From the NCBI RefSeq assembly GCF_028705895.1, contig NZ_JAQWCQ010000001.1, positions 114,216 through 178,215 of the forward strand: a DNA stretch of 64,000 nucleotides, in the 5' to 3' direction. Positions 8,001-17,070 of the stretch are shown here, one piece after another. Position 1 is the stretch's first letter. Each line of letters starts with the position of its first letter. Made by a program: the position numbers and the translations under genes. The DNA comes from Massilibacteroides sp. GTDB taxonomy: Bacteria > Bacteroidota > Bacteroidia > Bacteroidales > Tannerellaceae. The notes beneath the pieces were generated by a model. It was not told where the DNA came from and ran no database searches. It worked only from the letters and a program-made list of their open reading frames with translations.

Positions 8001-10694
8001 AATAATCTCGCGGTTTTCATTGGACAACTCCATTCGCTTACGTTCCACCACTTTGTTGTTCACATATAATTCATAAAGCACATAGGCCTTTTTATGCGAT
8101 GTGCCAAATACGAACTGGACTTCTTGGCCAGGCAAACAGGAAAGACTATTTTCTGTAATCCAGATATCCGAAAAAACAGGAGGCCGTTTGTCTTTATCTG
8201 TGTAGAGAATAACATCCTGTTCCAGTTCGACCTGACGTCCTTTACTGTCTGTTGCCTCTAAACGAATCCGGTAATTGCCCGAATGTAAATCAGCAAATAC
8301 TTTTGCATTAATTGGTGATTCTGTCGTGAATTTGTCTGAAATCACTTCTTCACCCTGTATCGTTTTAAGATCTTCTCCCTTTTTTGCCCTCTCTTGTTTT
8401 AATGCATAAATACGATATATCCCTTCTGCTTTTGTCGGTTCCCCATTCAATGTGTGAGCATTTATCCGAACTGACAGATTCTCCTTTTTCATTATGTCCC
8501 GTAAAGACGTTGACAAGACAATACTACTGCTACCTACTGAAAAGGACGAATTTGTTTCTTGCGTTTCCCCCTTGCTATCACTCAACGTTGCAATCACTTC
8601 ATAAGAGGCATAGGCAGGAAAACCCAGTAGTTGTTCTTGTTTTGTCGGTACAAATTCAAACTGGAATCCACCATTTTCATCTAATTGCGTTTCGCCGGAC
8701 AATAACTGAGTTTCCTGAAAATAGGAAGAATTGGAATAGAAACGGAATGGACGAAGAATTACCCGATAATTAACCTTTCCGCTTTGCAGTGGTACTCCCG
8801 AAAAAGTTTGTGCTTTCCCCTTAATCGTAACCGTATCTCCAAAAGCAACCTCGTCTTTTATAGAATTGATCTCCACATTAAACGTCGGACGTTTATATTC
8901 TTCAACACGAAAATACTGTGTCTCATTTTCCGCAGATAAAGAAAATGAACCATTCAATCCATATTTAGGCAAAGTAAACTCTCCATGAAATGATCCAAAC
9001 TCATTGGTCGTAAAATCACGAGTGGCAACTTCCTTATGGTTTGCATCACGAAGAATGACTGTTAGCGTTTTATTCGCAACGACAGACTGGTTTTCTTTTT
9101 CACTATCATAAACAATACCTTTAACATAGACATTCTGTCCCGGACGATATAGCCCCCTGTCTGTAAAGAGTGATACTTTTGTTTTTGTGTCTGTGTTTCC
9201 GCCAGAATAGCTACTCCCTAAATAAATAGAAGAAAGAGGAGTATTCGTGTCACCTTTATATACGGCTCTGAAGTAGCGGATATCTTTTTTCTCCGGTACT
9301 CTTGCAATACCATTTAAATCCGTTTGAAGGGAGTCAACGATAATTGGCTTGTTTTGTTTATTGCTATACAATAAAACAGTTCCCTTTTCAATAGGCTTTC
9401 CGGAATATAAGTCCGTAACCAAAATATCCGCACCTCCTGCAGAAGTAGAACGAGAAACAGCCATTACTTTACTAACGAACATGTAATTCGTAGATTCTAA
9501 AAGCTTATCAGGCACCGTTATTTCATAAAAATAGATTCCTCCTTCATCTAAGCCGGTTATCCAGATTGATGTATCCACACGCTGATATGTATTCGGAGTC
9601 TCTAAAGACGCGCGAATCTGGCGCACTAACTTTCTGTTTCCTTTGCTTTTTTCTTTTTGTTGGGCTGTCCAGTAATCATAACTGTTTACCTCTTCAGGTG
9701 TTAAATCCGTTTCATATACCTTGATGTTTATCGAATGTACATTCTTGTAATTAAGTCCAAGTTTTACTTCATGACCCGGGTAGGCAACTGCCGGCAAGGA
9801 TACTTGCAGTTCCGGGTTTTGAATAGATCCGATTTTATTTTTAAAATAGTTGATGCGTTCATAAGACGGATAACGATCCACTGCCTGCTGACATAGTTCA
9901 ATAATATCTTTATAAATTGTACTTTCCTGTGTATTAGCCGAATAATAAGTCGTCATTTCTAATCCCTCTACTTTGCGAATCCATACTTCCGCTGCAAAAT
10001 CATAAGAAGAAAACTGATCATACAAACTGTCTAACGATGCAAAATACGACTTCTTGTTTTCCTCATTATAAAAGGACCCTCTGTTTTTGAATGAGAGATA
10101 ATCTAATTCAGCCAACAAAAGCGCTTTCGGATTATTGGCTTTCTTTTTATAAGCGATTAGAGTACGGTATAATTCATCAGATGGATTTACTTCCAAAGCA
10201 CGATAGATCAGGTAGTCGTATAAAGTAGGACGTAAAGCCTCATCCTTTCCGACTTCAAGAATGTCCGCGTAGTTGCTTATAGGCACTTGTTGCAAAAGTT
10301 GTGCAGGTTGTAGGGAGAGAGAATACTCTTCTTCAATCTTTTCCTTAAAAATAGTAGAAGTCCATTCATTTATATCTTCGGGAATGTATCCGATGATTGG
10401 ACTACGCTGTCTGTATTTCCACCCATGCGTTCCTTCAAAACTGGCGTACATCTCCGCAATAAGAGAATGAAGAATCGCAGCTTCTTCTGCTTTCTCACAA
10501 GAGGCTGCGCGAGTTTCCACTTCTTTAATTAAAGCTGGATAACGAGCTTCATCAATCTCGGTTTCCCCTTTAATTCGTTCAACTAATTCTTTTATAGAAA
10601 AGGGAGTTTCTTTCTTCTTATTTGTCTGTGCTGTCATTTGTAACGGTAAACTACAAAGTAGTGCATATATAAGCGTTATTGCTATCTTCTTCAT
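5088..10694 (-). CDS. Alpha-2-macroglobulin family protein without thioester
   Basis: The product has 1868 residues counted from ATG 10694, chosen because it opens a clean signal peptide (MKKIAITLIYALLCSLPLQ); an upstream ATG at 10727 is in frame but unlikely. A carboxypeptidase-regulatory-like segment lies near residue 430, an MG2-type domain (FTDRGLYRPGQNVYVKG) near 510, the A2M core (FFYPVLRTDSEGNF) near 1116, and an alpha/alpha-toroid region from about 1320 to 1650. Where thioester-bearing members carry CxEQ, this protein has TPVNNSVSAWF, so it cannot form the thioester. Bacterial A2M-like proteins are thought to trap or inhibit proteases in the cell envelope. It is probably transcribed alone. 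Confidence 0.88.
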   Translation of the reverse strand: MKKIAITLIYALLCSLPLQMTAQTNKKKETPFSIKELVERIKGETEIDEARYPALIKEVETRAASCEKAEEAAILHSLIAEMYASFEGTHGWKYRQRSPIIGYIPEDINEWTSTIFKEKIEEEYSLSLQPAQLLQQVPISNYADILEVGKDEALRPTLYDYLIYRALEVNPSDELYRTLIAYKKKANNPKALLLAELDYLSFKNRGSFYNEENKKSYFASLDSLYDQFSSYDFAAEVWIRKVEGLEMTTYYSANTQESTIYKDIIELCQQAVDRYPSYERINYFKNKIGSIQNPELQVSLPAVAYPGHEVKLGLNYKNVHSINIKVYETDLTPEEVNSYDYWTAQQKEKSKGNRKLVRQIRASLETPNTYQRVDTSIWITGLDEGGIYFYEITVPDKLLESTNYMFVSKVMAVSRSTSAGGADILVTDLYSGKPIEKGTVLLYSNKQNKPIIVDSLQTDLNGIARVPEKKDIRYFRAVYKGDTNTPLSSIYLGSSYSGGNTDTKTKVSLFTDRGLYRPGQNVYVKGIVYDSEKENQSVVANKTLTVILRDANHKEVATRDFTTNEFGSFHGEFTLPKYGLNGSFSLSAENETQYFRVEEYKRPTFNVEINSIKDEVAFGDTVTIKGKAQTFSGVPLQSGKVNYRVILRPFRFYSNSSYFQETQLLSGETQLDENGGFQFEFVPTKQEQLLGFPAYASYEVIATLSDSKGETQETNSSFSVGSSSIVLSTSLRDIMKKENLSVRINAHTLNGEPTKAEGIYRIYALKQERAKKGEDLKTIQGEEVISDKFTTESPINAKVFADLHSGNYRIRLEATDSKGRQVELEQDVILYTDKDKRPPVFSDIWITENSLSCLPGQEVQFVFGTSHKKAYVLYELYVNNKVVERKRMELSNENREIIVPFLEKYGDGAAALFTFIKEGKLYTRQVIINKQRPSKELTIKTETFRDKLIPGNKESWTFRVLNPDSLPAAAEVLASMYDASLDAIQPFNWNFSPITYPYIYASAFRNNGAYWFHVSSDYGKIDYKKVPEFEYSRFNWQQAMLTTYAFATRQSASLGAMKNQAVEMESDMVLTESVVEENASPVAPSPSNKELGAGEIKKETPLRQNFNETAFFYPVLRTDSEGNFTVNFTLPESNTTWKLQALAHTKDVKYGRFTKELISSKPLMVLPNLPRFVRQGDEVTISTQVINRSDDDLSGRVRLEIFDPKTEEPILCLSKSAYPFDLAAGKQTVASWTIPIVSGKDLLGVRIVADTETVSDGEQHLLPVLSNEVLLTESTPIYLKGEGEKEIHITKQNNTNDRPYKQTLEISANPIWYAVQALPNLSTPVNNSVSAWFASYYSNTLASSIVKANPRIKTVIDQWAAKKGDASSLLSNLEKNEELKNVILEETPWVLEAENETEQIQRLNLLFDMNRADGQRAQALQELIRLQREDGAWGWFSGFGADRIITVSILQGMADLVRLNAVQYGQEEKEMQMNALKFLDLQIQKDFELLKKVNKNWKNTTPSETQLAYILMRSTYRDIPEASETREAIRFYTDQAEKQWQKLPLRMKVQTALLLHRNRKKEQAQTIMNWFKRTATKSEEQGFFWANNRRNGFSPVSPIETHTLLMIAFAEINPIEAEVEGMKQWLLNQKRTQGWETTPATLNAIYALLLTGKGWLSENNQVTVTWGNETIDSKTGNVGIGYIKKSKNTSEIKAEDKVIVKKEGSAPAWGALYHQFFVLADQVMKSAGDLSIDKKLFVERVSSEGKTLVSIKDGENLRVGEKVVVRLTIRAKQEMTYVHLKDLRAGCFEPVEQVSGTQYRDGVSFYKTSKDASEHFFFDRLPEGTVVLEYGVYVSRSGEYASGPADIQCLYAPEYGSHTDGYCLIIKD

Positions 10695-10821
10695 TTTCCT
10701 TTGATTTATTATAAAACAATCTTCCATAAGTATAGATACAAAGATTGTCTAAAAAAGAGTGAATAAACGGTTAATTAGGCATAAAAGTAAGAAAAATAAG
10801 GAGAAGATACGGCTTTTCGTA

Positions 10822-12345
10822 CTATTCTCCCGCATTTTCCGCTAATATATCCGCAAGAGATTGATGCGTTAACTTATGCCTTATCCAGGCCAGGACATTA
10901 AACGTCTTTCGTAATTTCATCTCATATTTGTCATTCTTGATTCTGGTAAAATCTTTCTTATATAATTCCCATAATCTGTTTCGTGCTTTTTCATACGAGG
11001 GAAGAGGATAATCCCGTAAGAATTTAAAAATTATCTTTTCTGTGATATTTGTTTCTTTCTCATAGCGGATACTCCTTTTTATTGCACTTATCTCATTCTC
11101 TAAAAAAAGCAGATTTTTTAATTCAGCCTGCAATAATAAATTAACCAACCGAGCGGTATTATACGAGGGAAGCATATAAAATTGCTTTCCGGAGCTCAGT
11201 ATTTTCTTCATGTATTTTCGTGCCTGAGGAAGATCATTCACATACATATATAATACAACCGAATTGAGGAGTAGTTTGAGTTGAGGTTCTAAAGCCAAAA
11301 GAGCTGTTTTTTTGAACAGACTATCTTCGTTTTCTTTTTTCAGGAATAGGGCAGACTCAAAATCTCCCGTTTGCATGAACCGGTTTTGTTCGTACAAATA
11401 AATTAACGATTTCACATATAAGACAAATTCCTTTGCATAAGAACCCTGTTCAATCTCTCTTAATTTATCAATAAAGAAAGACATTTCAGCATATAGCCTG
11501 GTTATTTCCAGACTATCCAAGACACCTTGTATAGCGCTTAAATAATAAATTGGCGGATTCTGAATCAACTGTTCATTTTTCCCGAATAAATCAATGATTT
11601 CTTTATAATAGCGGATGGCTAATTTATAATTACCTGAGTTCAGATAATAGGACGATTGAAAAAGAAGGTGAAGTTTTTCAGCCTCAAACCCTTGATACGA
11701 ACTATTTCCGATCAGGTGAAGCTCGCTTAATACTAAATCATTCAGAGACTCCTTCTGTTTGTCGGAACGTGCATACCCTTTATGGATTAATCGATGTCTT
11801 AATATTTCATACAACTGAAGATGTTGATTCAGATTTCTGGAATATTTAGTCACCTCATTGATCTTCATTTGCTTGTTGACCAACTGTCTTTCATTCAGTC
11901 CTCTGAAATCAAGCATGTTCAGGTATTTTAGCTCTGTTCTTCGTACCAATAATTGCAACGAGTCATTCTCGTATGTACTGGCCAGAGTCTTGGCTTTATC
12001 TAATTCGGCAAAAGCCTCATCAAACATTTCTCTTTCAAACAAGATTCCTGCTATTGATATCTGGTTGAAAATCTGTGTTTGAACATCCTGTTTTTCCCTT
12101 AACCGAACGAGACAATCCAACAGGTTGCGATATAAATGTTTAGCAGCCATATCATAACTTTTTCCCGGCAGTTTTTCACAGAACAAAGCATACAATTCTT
12201 TATCCGATATATTCCCGTCGATCAGATTGAATAAAGAAAGATACACTTTCTCTCCACTTTGTAATCCCGACAAAAGGGTGAAATGTCTTTTCTCTGCTTT
12301 TGTCAAAGAATTAACAAGAATAAGTAAAGAATTTGTAATGCTCAT
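10822..12345 (-). CDS. Helical, TPR-like protein of unknown function, divergent from the ribose operon
   Basis: The product has 507 residues, no signal peptide and no transmembrane segment. The sequence is almost entirely helical, with repeated patterns such as AGILFEREMFDEAFAELDKAKTL and SGNYKLAIRYYKEII that suggest tetratricopeptide-like helices. The basic N-terminal LTKAEKRHF resembles the start of other Bacteroidota proteins without assigned function. It starts 180 bp from, and divergent to, the ribokinase gene, the position expected of a local regulator. No helix-turn-helix can be recognised with certainty, so the regulatory role is only inferred from position. Confidence 0.7.
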   Translation of the reverse strand: MSITNSLLILVNSLTKAEKRHFTLLSGLQSGEKVYLSLFNLIDGNISDKELYALFCEKLPGKSYDMAAKHLYRNLLDCLVRLREKQDVQTQIFNQISIAGILFEREMFDEAFAELDKAKTLASTYENDSLQLLVRRTELKYLNMLDFRGLNERQLVNKQMKINEVTKYSRNLNQHLQLYEILRHRLIHKGYARSDKQKESLNDLVLSELHLIGNSSYQGFEAEKLHLLFQSSYYLNSGNYKLAIRYYKEIIDLFGKNEQLIQNPPIYYLSAIQGVLDSLEITRLYAEMSFFIDKLREIEQGSYAKEFVLYVKSLIYLYEQNRFMQTGDFESALFLKKENEDSLFKKTALLALEPQLKLLLNSVVLYMYVNDLPQARKYMKKILSSGKQFYMLPSYNTARLVNLLLQAELKNLLFLENEISAIKRSIRYEKETNITEKIIFKFLRDYPLPSYEKARNRLWELYKKDFTRIKNDKYEMKLRKTFNVLAWIRHKLTHQSLADILAENAGE

Positions 12346-12460
12346 ATTGAGTTATTATTGGCTGTATAACAAAAGATTAAGATGTTATTCTTTGTAAAAA
12401 TAGTAATTTGGGTTTATTAAAAGAGAGATTTAATTGAAACTTTTGCTTGTTTCTTCTTTC

Positions 12461-12468
12461 TATATTTG
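12461..12468 (+). promoter_or_regulatory. -7 element TATATTTG before the ribokinase operon
   Basis: This is an exact TAnnTTTG match, 57 bp upstream of the ribokinase ATG, in the 180-bp divergent intergenic region. A TTG at 12434-12436 is slightly too far to be an ideal -33 box. Confidence 0.5.
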
Positions 12469-12525
12469 CATAAGTGATGGTTCGAAAGATATAAAACGCT
12501 GGATGTTAATTTTTTATTTATTATT

Positions 12526-13455
12526 ATGACAGGAGAAAACAGGAAAAAGCATACAATTTTAGTTGTCGGAAGCAGCAATACCGATATGGTAATCAAAACA
12601 GACCATCTTCCTATGCCGGGAGAAACAGTACTTGGTGGAGCATTCTTCATGAATCCCGGAGGGAAGGGCGCTAATCAGGCGGTGGCGATCGCAAGACTTC
12701 GTGGTCAGGTTTCCTTTATTTGTAAAACGGGAAGTGATGTGTTCGGACATCAATCGCAACAGCTATTTGAAGAAGAAGGAATCGATACGTCCTTTATTTT
12801 TTCGGATTCGAAAAACCCTTCAGGAGTGGCTTTGATCACAGTAGATGAACACGCTGAAAATTGTATAGTTGTGGCTTCGGGAGCAAATGCAAACCTTTCG
12901 CCTGCTGATCTGGCTAAGGCAGAGGAAGCGATCGATAAAGCCGACTTCATTCTCATGCAATTGGAAATACCGATTGAGACCGTGGAATTTGTTGCGGAGA
13001 TGGCCTGGAAGAAAAACAAGAAAGTAATCTTAAACCCTGCTCCTGCGCAGAAATTATCTTCTTCCTTATTGCAACATTTATATATGATTACTCCGAATGA
13101 AACAGAAGCTGAAATAATCTCGGGAGTAAAAGTAACCAATGAGGCTTCAGCGTTGAAAGCCGCAGAACGAATGGTGGAAATGGGGGTGAAATGTGTGATC
13201 ATCACTTTAGGATCTAAAGGAGCGTTTATCTACCACAACTCCATGTCATCTTTAGTTCCTGCTCTGAACGTGAAAGCCGTTGATACAACAGCCGCAGGGG
13301 ATGTGTTTAACGGAGCTTTAACCACCGCTTTAGCGGAGGAACGTGACTTGGAAGATGCTGTCCGGTTTGCTTGCAAGGCCGCAGCTATAGCTGTTACAAG
13401 AGTTGGGGCTCAATCGTCTGCACCTTATCGGAATGAAGTCGATACATTTCATTAA
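12526..13455 (+). CDS. rbsK: Ribokinase (PfkB family)
   Basis: The 309-residue product phosphorylates D-ribose at C5 in the cytoplasm, feeding the pentose phosphate pathway. The PfkB N-terminal signature is seen as NPGGKGANQAVAIARL near residue 43, and the C-terminal catalytic signature as DTTAAGDVFNGAL near residue 248, with the anion-hole GAGD-type loop and catalytic Asp. It is the first gene of a four-gene operon with an ADP-ribosylglycohydrolase, a nucleoside hydrolase and a sugar transporter, which supports ribose rather than another sugar as the substrate. B. thetaiotaomicron carries ribokinases in its comparable rus locus. Confidence 0.93.
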   Translation: MTGENRKKHTILVVGSSNTDMVIKTDHLPMPGETVLGGAFFMNPGGKGANQAVAIARLRGQVSFICKTGSDVFGHQSQQLFEEEGIDTSFIFSDSKNPSGVALITVDEHAENCIVVASGANANLSPADLAKAEEAIDKADFILMQLEIPIETVEFVAEMAWKKNKKVILNPAPAQKLSSSLLQHLYMITPNETEAEIISGVKVTNEASALKAAERMVEMGVKCVIITLGSKGAFIYHNSMSSLVPALNVKAVDTTAAGDVFNGALTTALAEERDLEDAVRFACKAAAIAVTRVGAQSSAPYRNEVDTFH

Positions 13456-13474
13456 TACTAATACAATCCGCACC

Positions 13475-15028
13475 ATGAAAAAACTTTTTTTATTACTTAT
13501 CGTATTCCTGTTTATGTTGGGAAATAGTTCTTGTTCAAAGAATGCCTCTACGCAAAAACAGGCTATTGTTCCTTCTGAATTCCAGATCAGCAAGGAAAGA
13601 CTATTAGACAAGATCAAAGGTGGATGGGCAGGGCAAACCATAGGTTGCAGTTATGGAGGACCTACTGAATTTAGATATAACGGAACAATGATTCAGGATT
13701 ACACTCCTATACCTTGGCCTGATAATTATATAAAATGGTGGTATGATAATTTCCCCGGACTGTATGATGATGTGTATATGGATCTGACTTTTGTAGAGGT
13801 CTTTGACCGTCTTGGGCTGGATGCTCCTGTGGATTCGTTCGCTATGGCTTTTGCTACTGCGGGATATACACTCTGGCACGCGAACCAGTCGGCACGCTAC
13901 AATATATTACAAGGCATTATGCCTCCGGCTTCAGGGCATTGGCTGAATAATCCTCATGCTGACGATATTGATTATCAGATTGAAGCGGATTATGCCGGAC
14001 TGATGTCGCCCGGAATGCCGAATACGGCATCGGAGATTTCGGATAAAATCGGTCATATTATGAATTATGGCGATGGTTGGTATGGAGGGGTGTATGTAGG
14101 CGCTATGTACACGTTGGCTTTCGTCTCGGATGATATAGAGTTTATTGTGTCCGAAGCGTTAAAAACAATTCCGGAAGAAAGTAGCTATTATCAGTGTATG
14201 AGCGATGTGATCCGGTGGCATAAAGAATATCCGGACGACTGGAAGCAGACTTGGTTTGAGTGTGAAAAGAAATGGAGTTCGGATATTGGTTGTCCGGACG
14301 GCGTTTTTGTTCCTCTTAATATTGACGCTTTGATTAATAGTGCCTATATACTTATCGGCCTGTTGTATGGCGACGGTGATTTTTATAAAACCTTGGATAT
14401 TTCTACCCGTTGCGGACAAGACTCTGATTGTAATCCGGCTTCTGCAGGAGGTATTCTGGGTACAATCTTAGGATACAGTGGTATTCCTGAGTATTGGATG
14501 AAGAACCTGAGGGAAGTTGAAGATGTGAATTTTGCTTATACTGATATTTCATTGAACCGTGTTTATCAGATGAGTTATAATCAGGCGCTACAAGTTATTG
14601 AACGTAATGGGGGAAAACTCGAAGGAGATGAGCTGACGATAAAATGCCAACAACCTGTTTCCGTACGTTATGAAAAAGCGTTTGAAGGACTTTTCCCTGT
14701 TGAAAAAGCGGCAGTAAACAAGTCCGTTACAAATATTGACGAATTGTCTTTTGACGGTACGGGAGTGGTGTTTAAAGGTGGTGTGAATGCGGCAGACAAA
14801 GAATACGTGGCAAAAGTGGAGATGTATATAGATAACGAACTGATTGAAACAGCAAATCTTCCGGCGTCTTATCTTACCAGAAGGAATGATTTGTTCTGGA
14901 ACTATCAGCTACCTAAAGGAAAACATACGGCTACATTCAAATGGTTAAATCCCAAAGAAAATGTGTCAATTCATTTTTCTGAAATGGTTATTTATTCAGA
15001 TTCCCCGAAAGCAATAGTACATCAATAA
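13475..15028 (+). CDS. ADP-ribosylglycohydrolase-family lipoprotein
   Basis: The product has 517 residues from ATG 13475, chosen because it begins the lipoprotein signal MKKLFLLLIVFLFMLG with lipobox NSSC; an upstream in-frame ATG at 13403 overlaps ribokinase. The ADP-ribosylglycohydrolase fold shows KGGWAGQTIGCSYGG near the N-terminus, DDVYMDL with metal-binding acids, and CGQDSDCNPASAGGILGTILG near the middle. A beta-sandwich extension follows from about residue 430. The family removes ADP-ribose or related ribosyl groups. Placed in the periplasm and 19 bp after ribokinase, it probably releases ribose-containing products, like RusGH of B. thetaiotaomicron. Confidence 0.85.
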   Translation: MKKLFLLLIVFLFMLGNSSCSKNASTQKQAIVPSEFQISKERLLDKIKGGWAGQTIGCSYGGPTEFRYNGTMIQDYTPIPWPDNYIKWWYDNFPGLYDDVYMDLTFVEVFDRLGLDAPVDSFAMAFATAGYTLWHANQSARYNILQGIMPPASGHWLNNPHADDIDYQIEADYAGLMSPGMPNTASEISDKIGHIMNYGDGWYGGVYVGAMYTLAFVSDDIEFIVSEALKTIPEESSYYQCMSDVIRWHKEYPDDWKQTWFECEKKWSSDIGCPDGVFVPLNIDALINSAYILIGLLYGDGDFYKTLDISTRCGQDSDCNPASAGGILGTILGYSGIPEYWMKNLREVEDVNFAYTDISLNRVYQMSYNQALQVIERNGGKLEGDELTIKCQQPVSVRYEKAFEGLFPVEKAAVNKSVTNIDELSFDGTGVVFKGGVNAADKEYVAKVEMYIDNELIETANLPASYLTRRNDLFWNYQLPKGKHTATFKWLNPKENVSIHFSEMVIYSDSPKAIVHQ

Positions 15029-15039
15029 AAATCTACCAT

Positions 15040-16050
15040 ATGAAAAAAACATTATTTGCATTAAGCATTACGTTGTTACTGTTTTCTTGTAAAGGAAATA
15101 GCGCGAAAGAAGTGCTTCAGACAACTGTTCCCGTAAATCTTATTTTAGATACAGATTTAGGTCCTGACTATGACGACGTGGGTGCAATGGCTTTAGTGCA
15201 TGCGTTGGCCGATAGTGGTCAGGTGAATATTTTAGCTACACTTTCTTCGAATCATCACGAGAAAGTAATCCCCTGTATTGAGGTTTTGAATACGTATTTC
15301 AATCGTCCCGATATACCGGTAGGGGCTCCGAAAAGTGAAGGAGGAGCCAATCTGACGACATGGCAAAAGGTAAAATGGACGGAGGTTTTACCGGAAAAAT
15401 ATCCACATAAAATCAACCGGACTTCTGATGCTCCTGATGCCGTGAAAGTCTATCGTAAAATCTTGAATCAACAACCGGACACAAGCGTAGTGGTCTGTAC
15501 AATTGGCTTTCTTACGAATCTGAAAGATCTGCTAAACTCGGGTGCAGATGAATACAGTCCACTTTCCGGAAAGGAATTGGTTTCCCAAAAAGTAAAACGT
15601 TTGGTTTCTATGGCCGGACTTTTCCCTGAAGGCAGGGAGTTTAATATCTATTGCGATACTCCTTCTTCCCGGTTTGTGTTAGATCATTGGCCTACAGAAA
15701 TTGTATTCAGTGGTTTTGAAATAGGAGATAAAGTTTTTACAGGAAAGAAATTAGTGCAACTGAACATTGAAAATAGTCCTGTAAAAGAAACTTACGAACT
15801 GTGCTTTGCAGAAGGAGATGAAAAAGGACGTATGAGTTGGGATCAAACGGCAGCATTGGTTGCCATAAAGGGATACGAACCTTACTTCACTATGGAAAGA
15901 GGAAAATTACAAGTTGTGGATGATGAGGGAACAAACAAATGGACTCCGGATGTACAAGGTAGTCATCTTCGTCTTATTCAGAAAATGCCTTTTGATCAAC
16001 TTGCCTCTTTGATTGAAAATTATATGATGCATCAACCTTCCGTTAAATAA
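15040..16050 (+). CDS. Inosine-uridine nucleoside hydrolase-like lipoprotein
   Basis: The 336-residue product has a lipoprotein signal (lipobox LLFSC). The family calcium-site motif is present as DTDLGPDYDDVGA near residue 38, and a later NIYCDTPSSRFV region fits the nucleoside hydrolase fold, though the classical C-terminal DVH Asp-His pair is replaced by SWDQTA. The family splits the N-glycosidic bond of nucleosides to give ribose and base. Export to the periplasm and location between an ADP-ribosylglycohydrolase and a sugar carrier suggest that it frees ribose outside the cytoplasm, as RusNH does in Bacteroides. Confidence 0.85.
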   Translation: MKKTLFALSITLLLFSCKGNSAKEVLQTTVPVNLILDTDLGPDYDDVGAMALVHALADSGQVNILATLSSNHHEKVIPCIEVLNTYFNRPDIPVGAPKSEGGANLTTWQKVKWTEVLPEKYPHKINRTSDAPDAVKVYRKILNQQPDTSVVVCTIGFLTNLKDLLNSGADEYSPLSGKELVSQKVKRLVSMAGLFPEGREFNIYCDTPSSRFVLDHWPTEIVFSGFEIGDKVFTGKKLVQLNIENSPVKETYELCFAEGDEKGRMSWDQTAALVAIKGYEPYFTMERGKLQVVDDEGTNKWTPDVQGSHLRLIQKMPFDQLASLIENYMMHQPSVK

Positions 16051-16057
16051 AAATGAT

Positions 16058-17065
16058 ATGTTTATTGTCCAGAATTATTCATTAGCCGTATTGTTTTGTG
16101 TTGTAACGATGCTCTGTTGGGGATCGTGGGGGAATACACAGAAATTAGCGTCAAAGACATGGAGATACGAATTCTTCTATTGGGATTATGTTTTAGGGAT
16201 CGTTCTTTTCTCCCTGCTCTCCGCTTTTACATTGGGGAGTTTCGGAGCAGAAGGACGTAGTTTTATTGCAGACCTGGCACAAGCGGACTTATCTTCTTTA
16301 GGCAGTGCTTTTCTGGGAGGGATTGTCTTTAATGCGGCAAATATTCTATTGGCTTCTGCCATTGCTATTTGTGGCCTATCTGTCGCCTTCCCTGTCGGAA
16401 TCGGATTAGCACTTGTTTTGGGTGTGTTGGTCAATTATTTCGGGGCGGCAAAAGGAGAGCCGGCTTATATCTTTACCGGTGTTGCTTTGATAACGATTGC
16501 AATTATACTAAACGGACTTGCCTATAAAAAGGCTGTGACCGGAGGACAAAACGCGAGAGTTTCCGGAAAAGGTATTGCTATATCGATTGCTGCAGGGGTG
16601 ATTATGGCATTCTTCTATCGCTTCGTAGCGGCATCTCTGGATTTGGAGAATTTCGCATTGCCGGCAGCAGGAAAATTGACTCCATATACAGCCGTGTTTA
16701 TCTTTTCCTTAGGTGTCTTAGCGAGTAATTTTATCTTTAACACGTTGGCCATGAAGCATCCCGTTCAGGGAGAGCCTGTCTCAATTTCCGGTTATTTCAA
16801 GGGAAATGCCCGAACTCACTTAGTGGGCATCTTAGGAGGTGTTATCTGGTGTATCGGACAATCGTTCAGCATGATTGCTTCTGAAAAGGCCGGAGCAGCT
16901 ATTTCTTACGGATTAGGACAAGGGGCTACTTTGATATCTGCCTTGTGGGGAATCTTTATCTGGAAAGAATTCAAGGGAGCTCCTAAAGAATCGGCTTACC
17001 TTAATTTGGGAATGTTCATTTTCTTCATCATCGGGTTAGCGTTCCTTATCTATGCCGGAGCATAG
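16058..17065 (+). CDS. GRP-family sugar transporter, probable ribose permease
   Basis: The 335-residue product is highly hydrophobic, with about ten predicted membrane segments from residue 6 (LAVLFCVVTMLCWGSWGN) to the C-terminus. The early CWGSWGNTQK motif is typical of the glucose/ribose uptake (GRP/RhaT-like) branch of the drug/metabolite transporter superfamily. It begins 7 bp after the nucleoside hydrolase, so it is the last gene of the ribose operon and probably brings free ribose across the inner membrane to ribokinase. Substrate is inferred from context. Confidence 0.85.
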   Translation: MFIVQNYSLAVLFCVVTMLCWGSWGNTQKLASKTWRYEFFYWDYVLGIVLFSLLSAFTLGSFGAEGRSFIADLAQADLSSLGSAFLGGIVFNAANILLASAIAICGLSVAFPVGIGLALVLGVLVNYFGAAKGEPAYIFTGVALITIAIILNGLAYKKAVTGGQNARVSGKGIAISIAAGVIMAFFYRFVAASLDLENFALPAAGKLTPYTAVFIFSLGVLASNFIFNTLAMKHPVQGEPVSISGYFKGNARTHLVGILGGVIWCIGQSFSMIASEKAGAAISYGLGQGATLISALWGIFIWKEFKGAPKESAYLNLGMFIFFIIGLAFLIYAGA

Positions 17066-17070
17066 GGTGG

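Noticed and set aside
8384..8773. Plus-strand open frame of 129 residues inside the alpha-2-macroglobulin gene
   Set aside because: It is the antisense shadow of a long, clearly coding frame and has no family motif or promoter.
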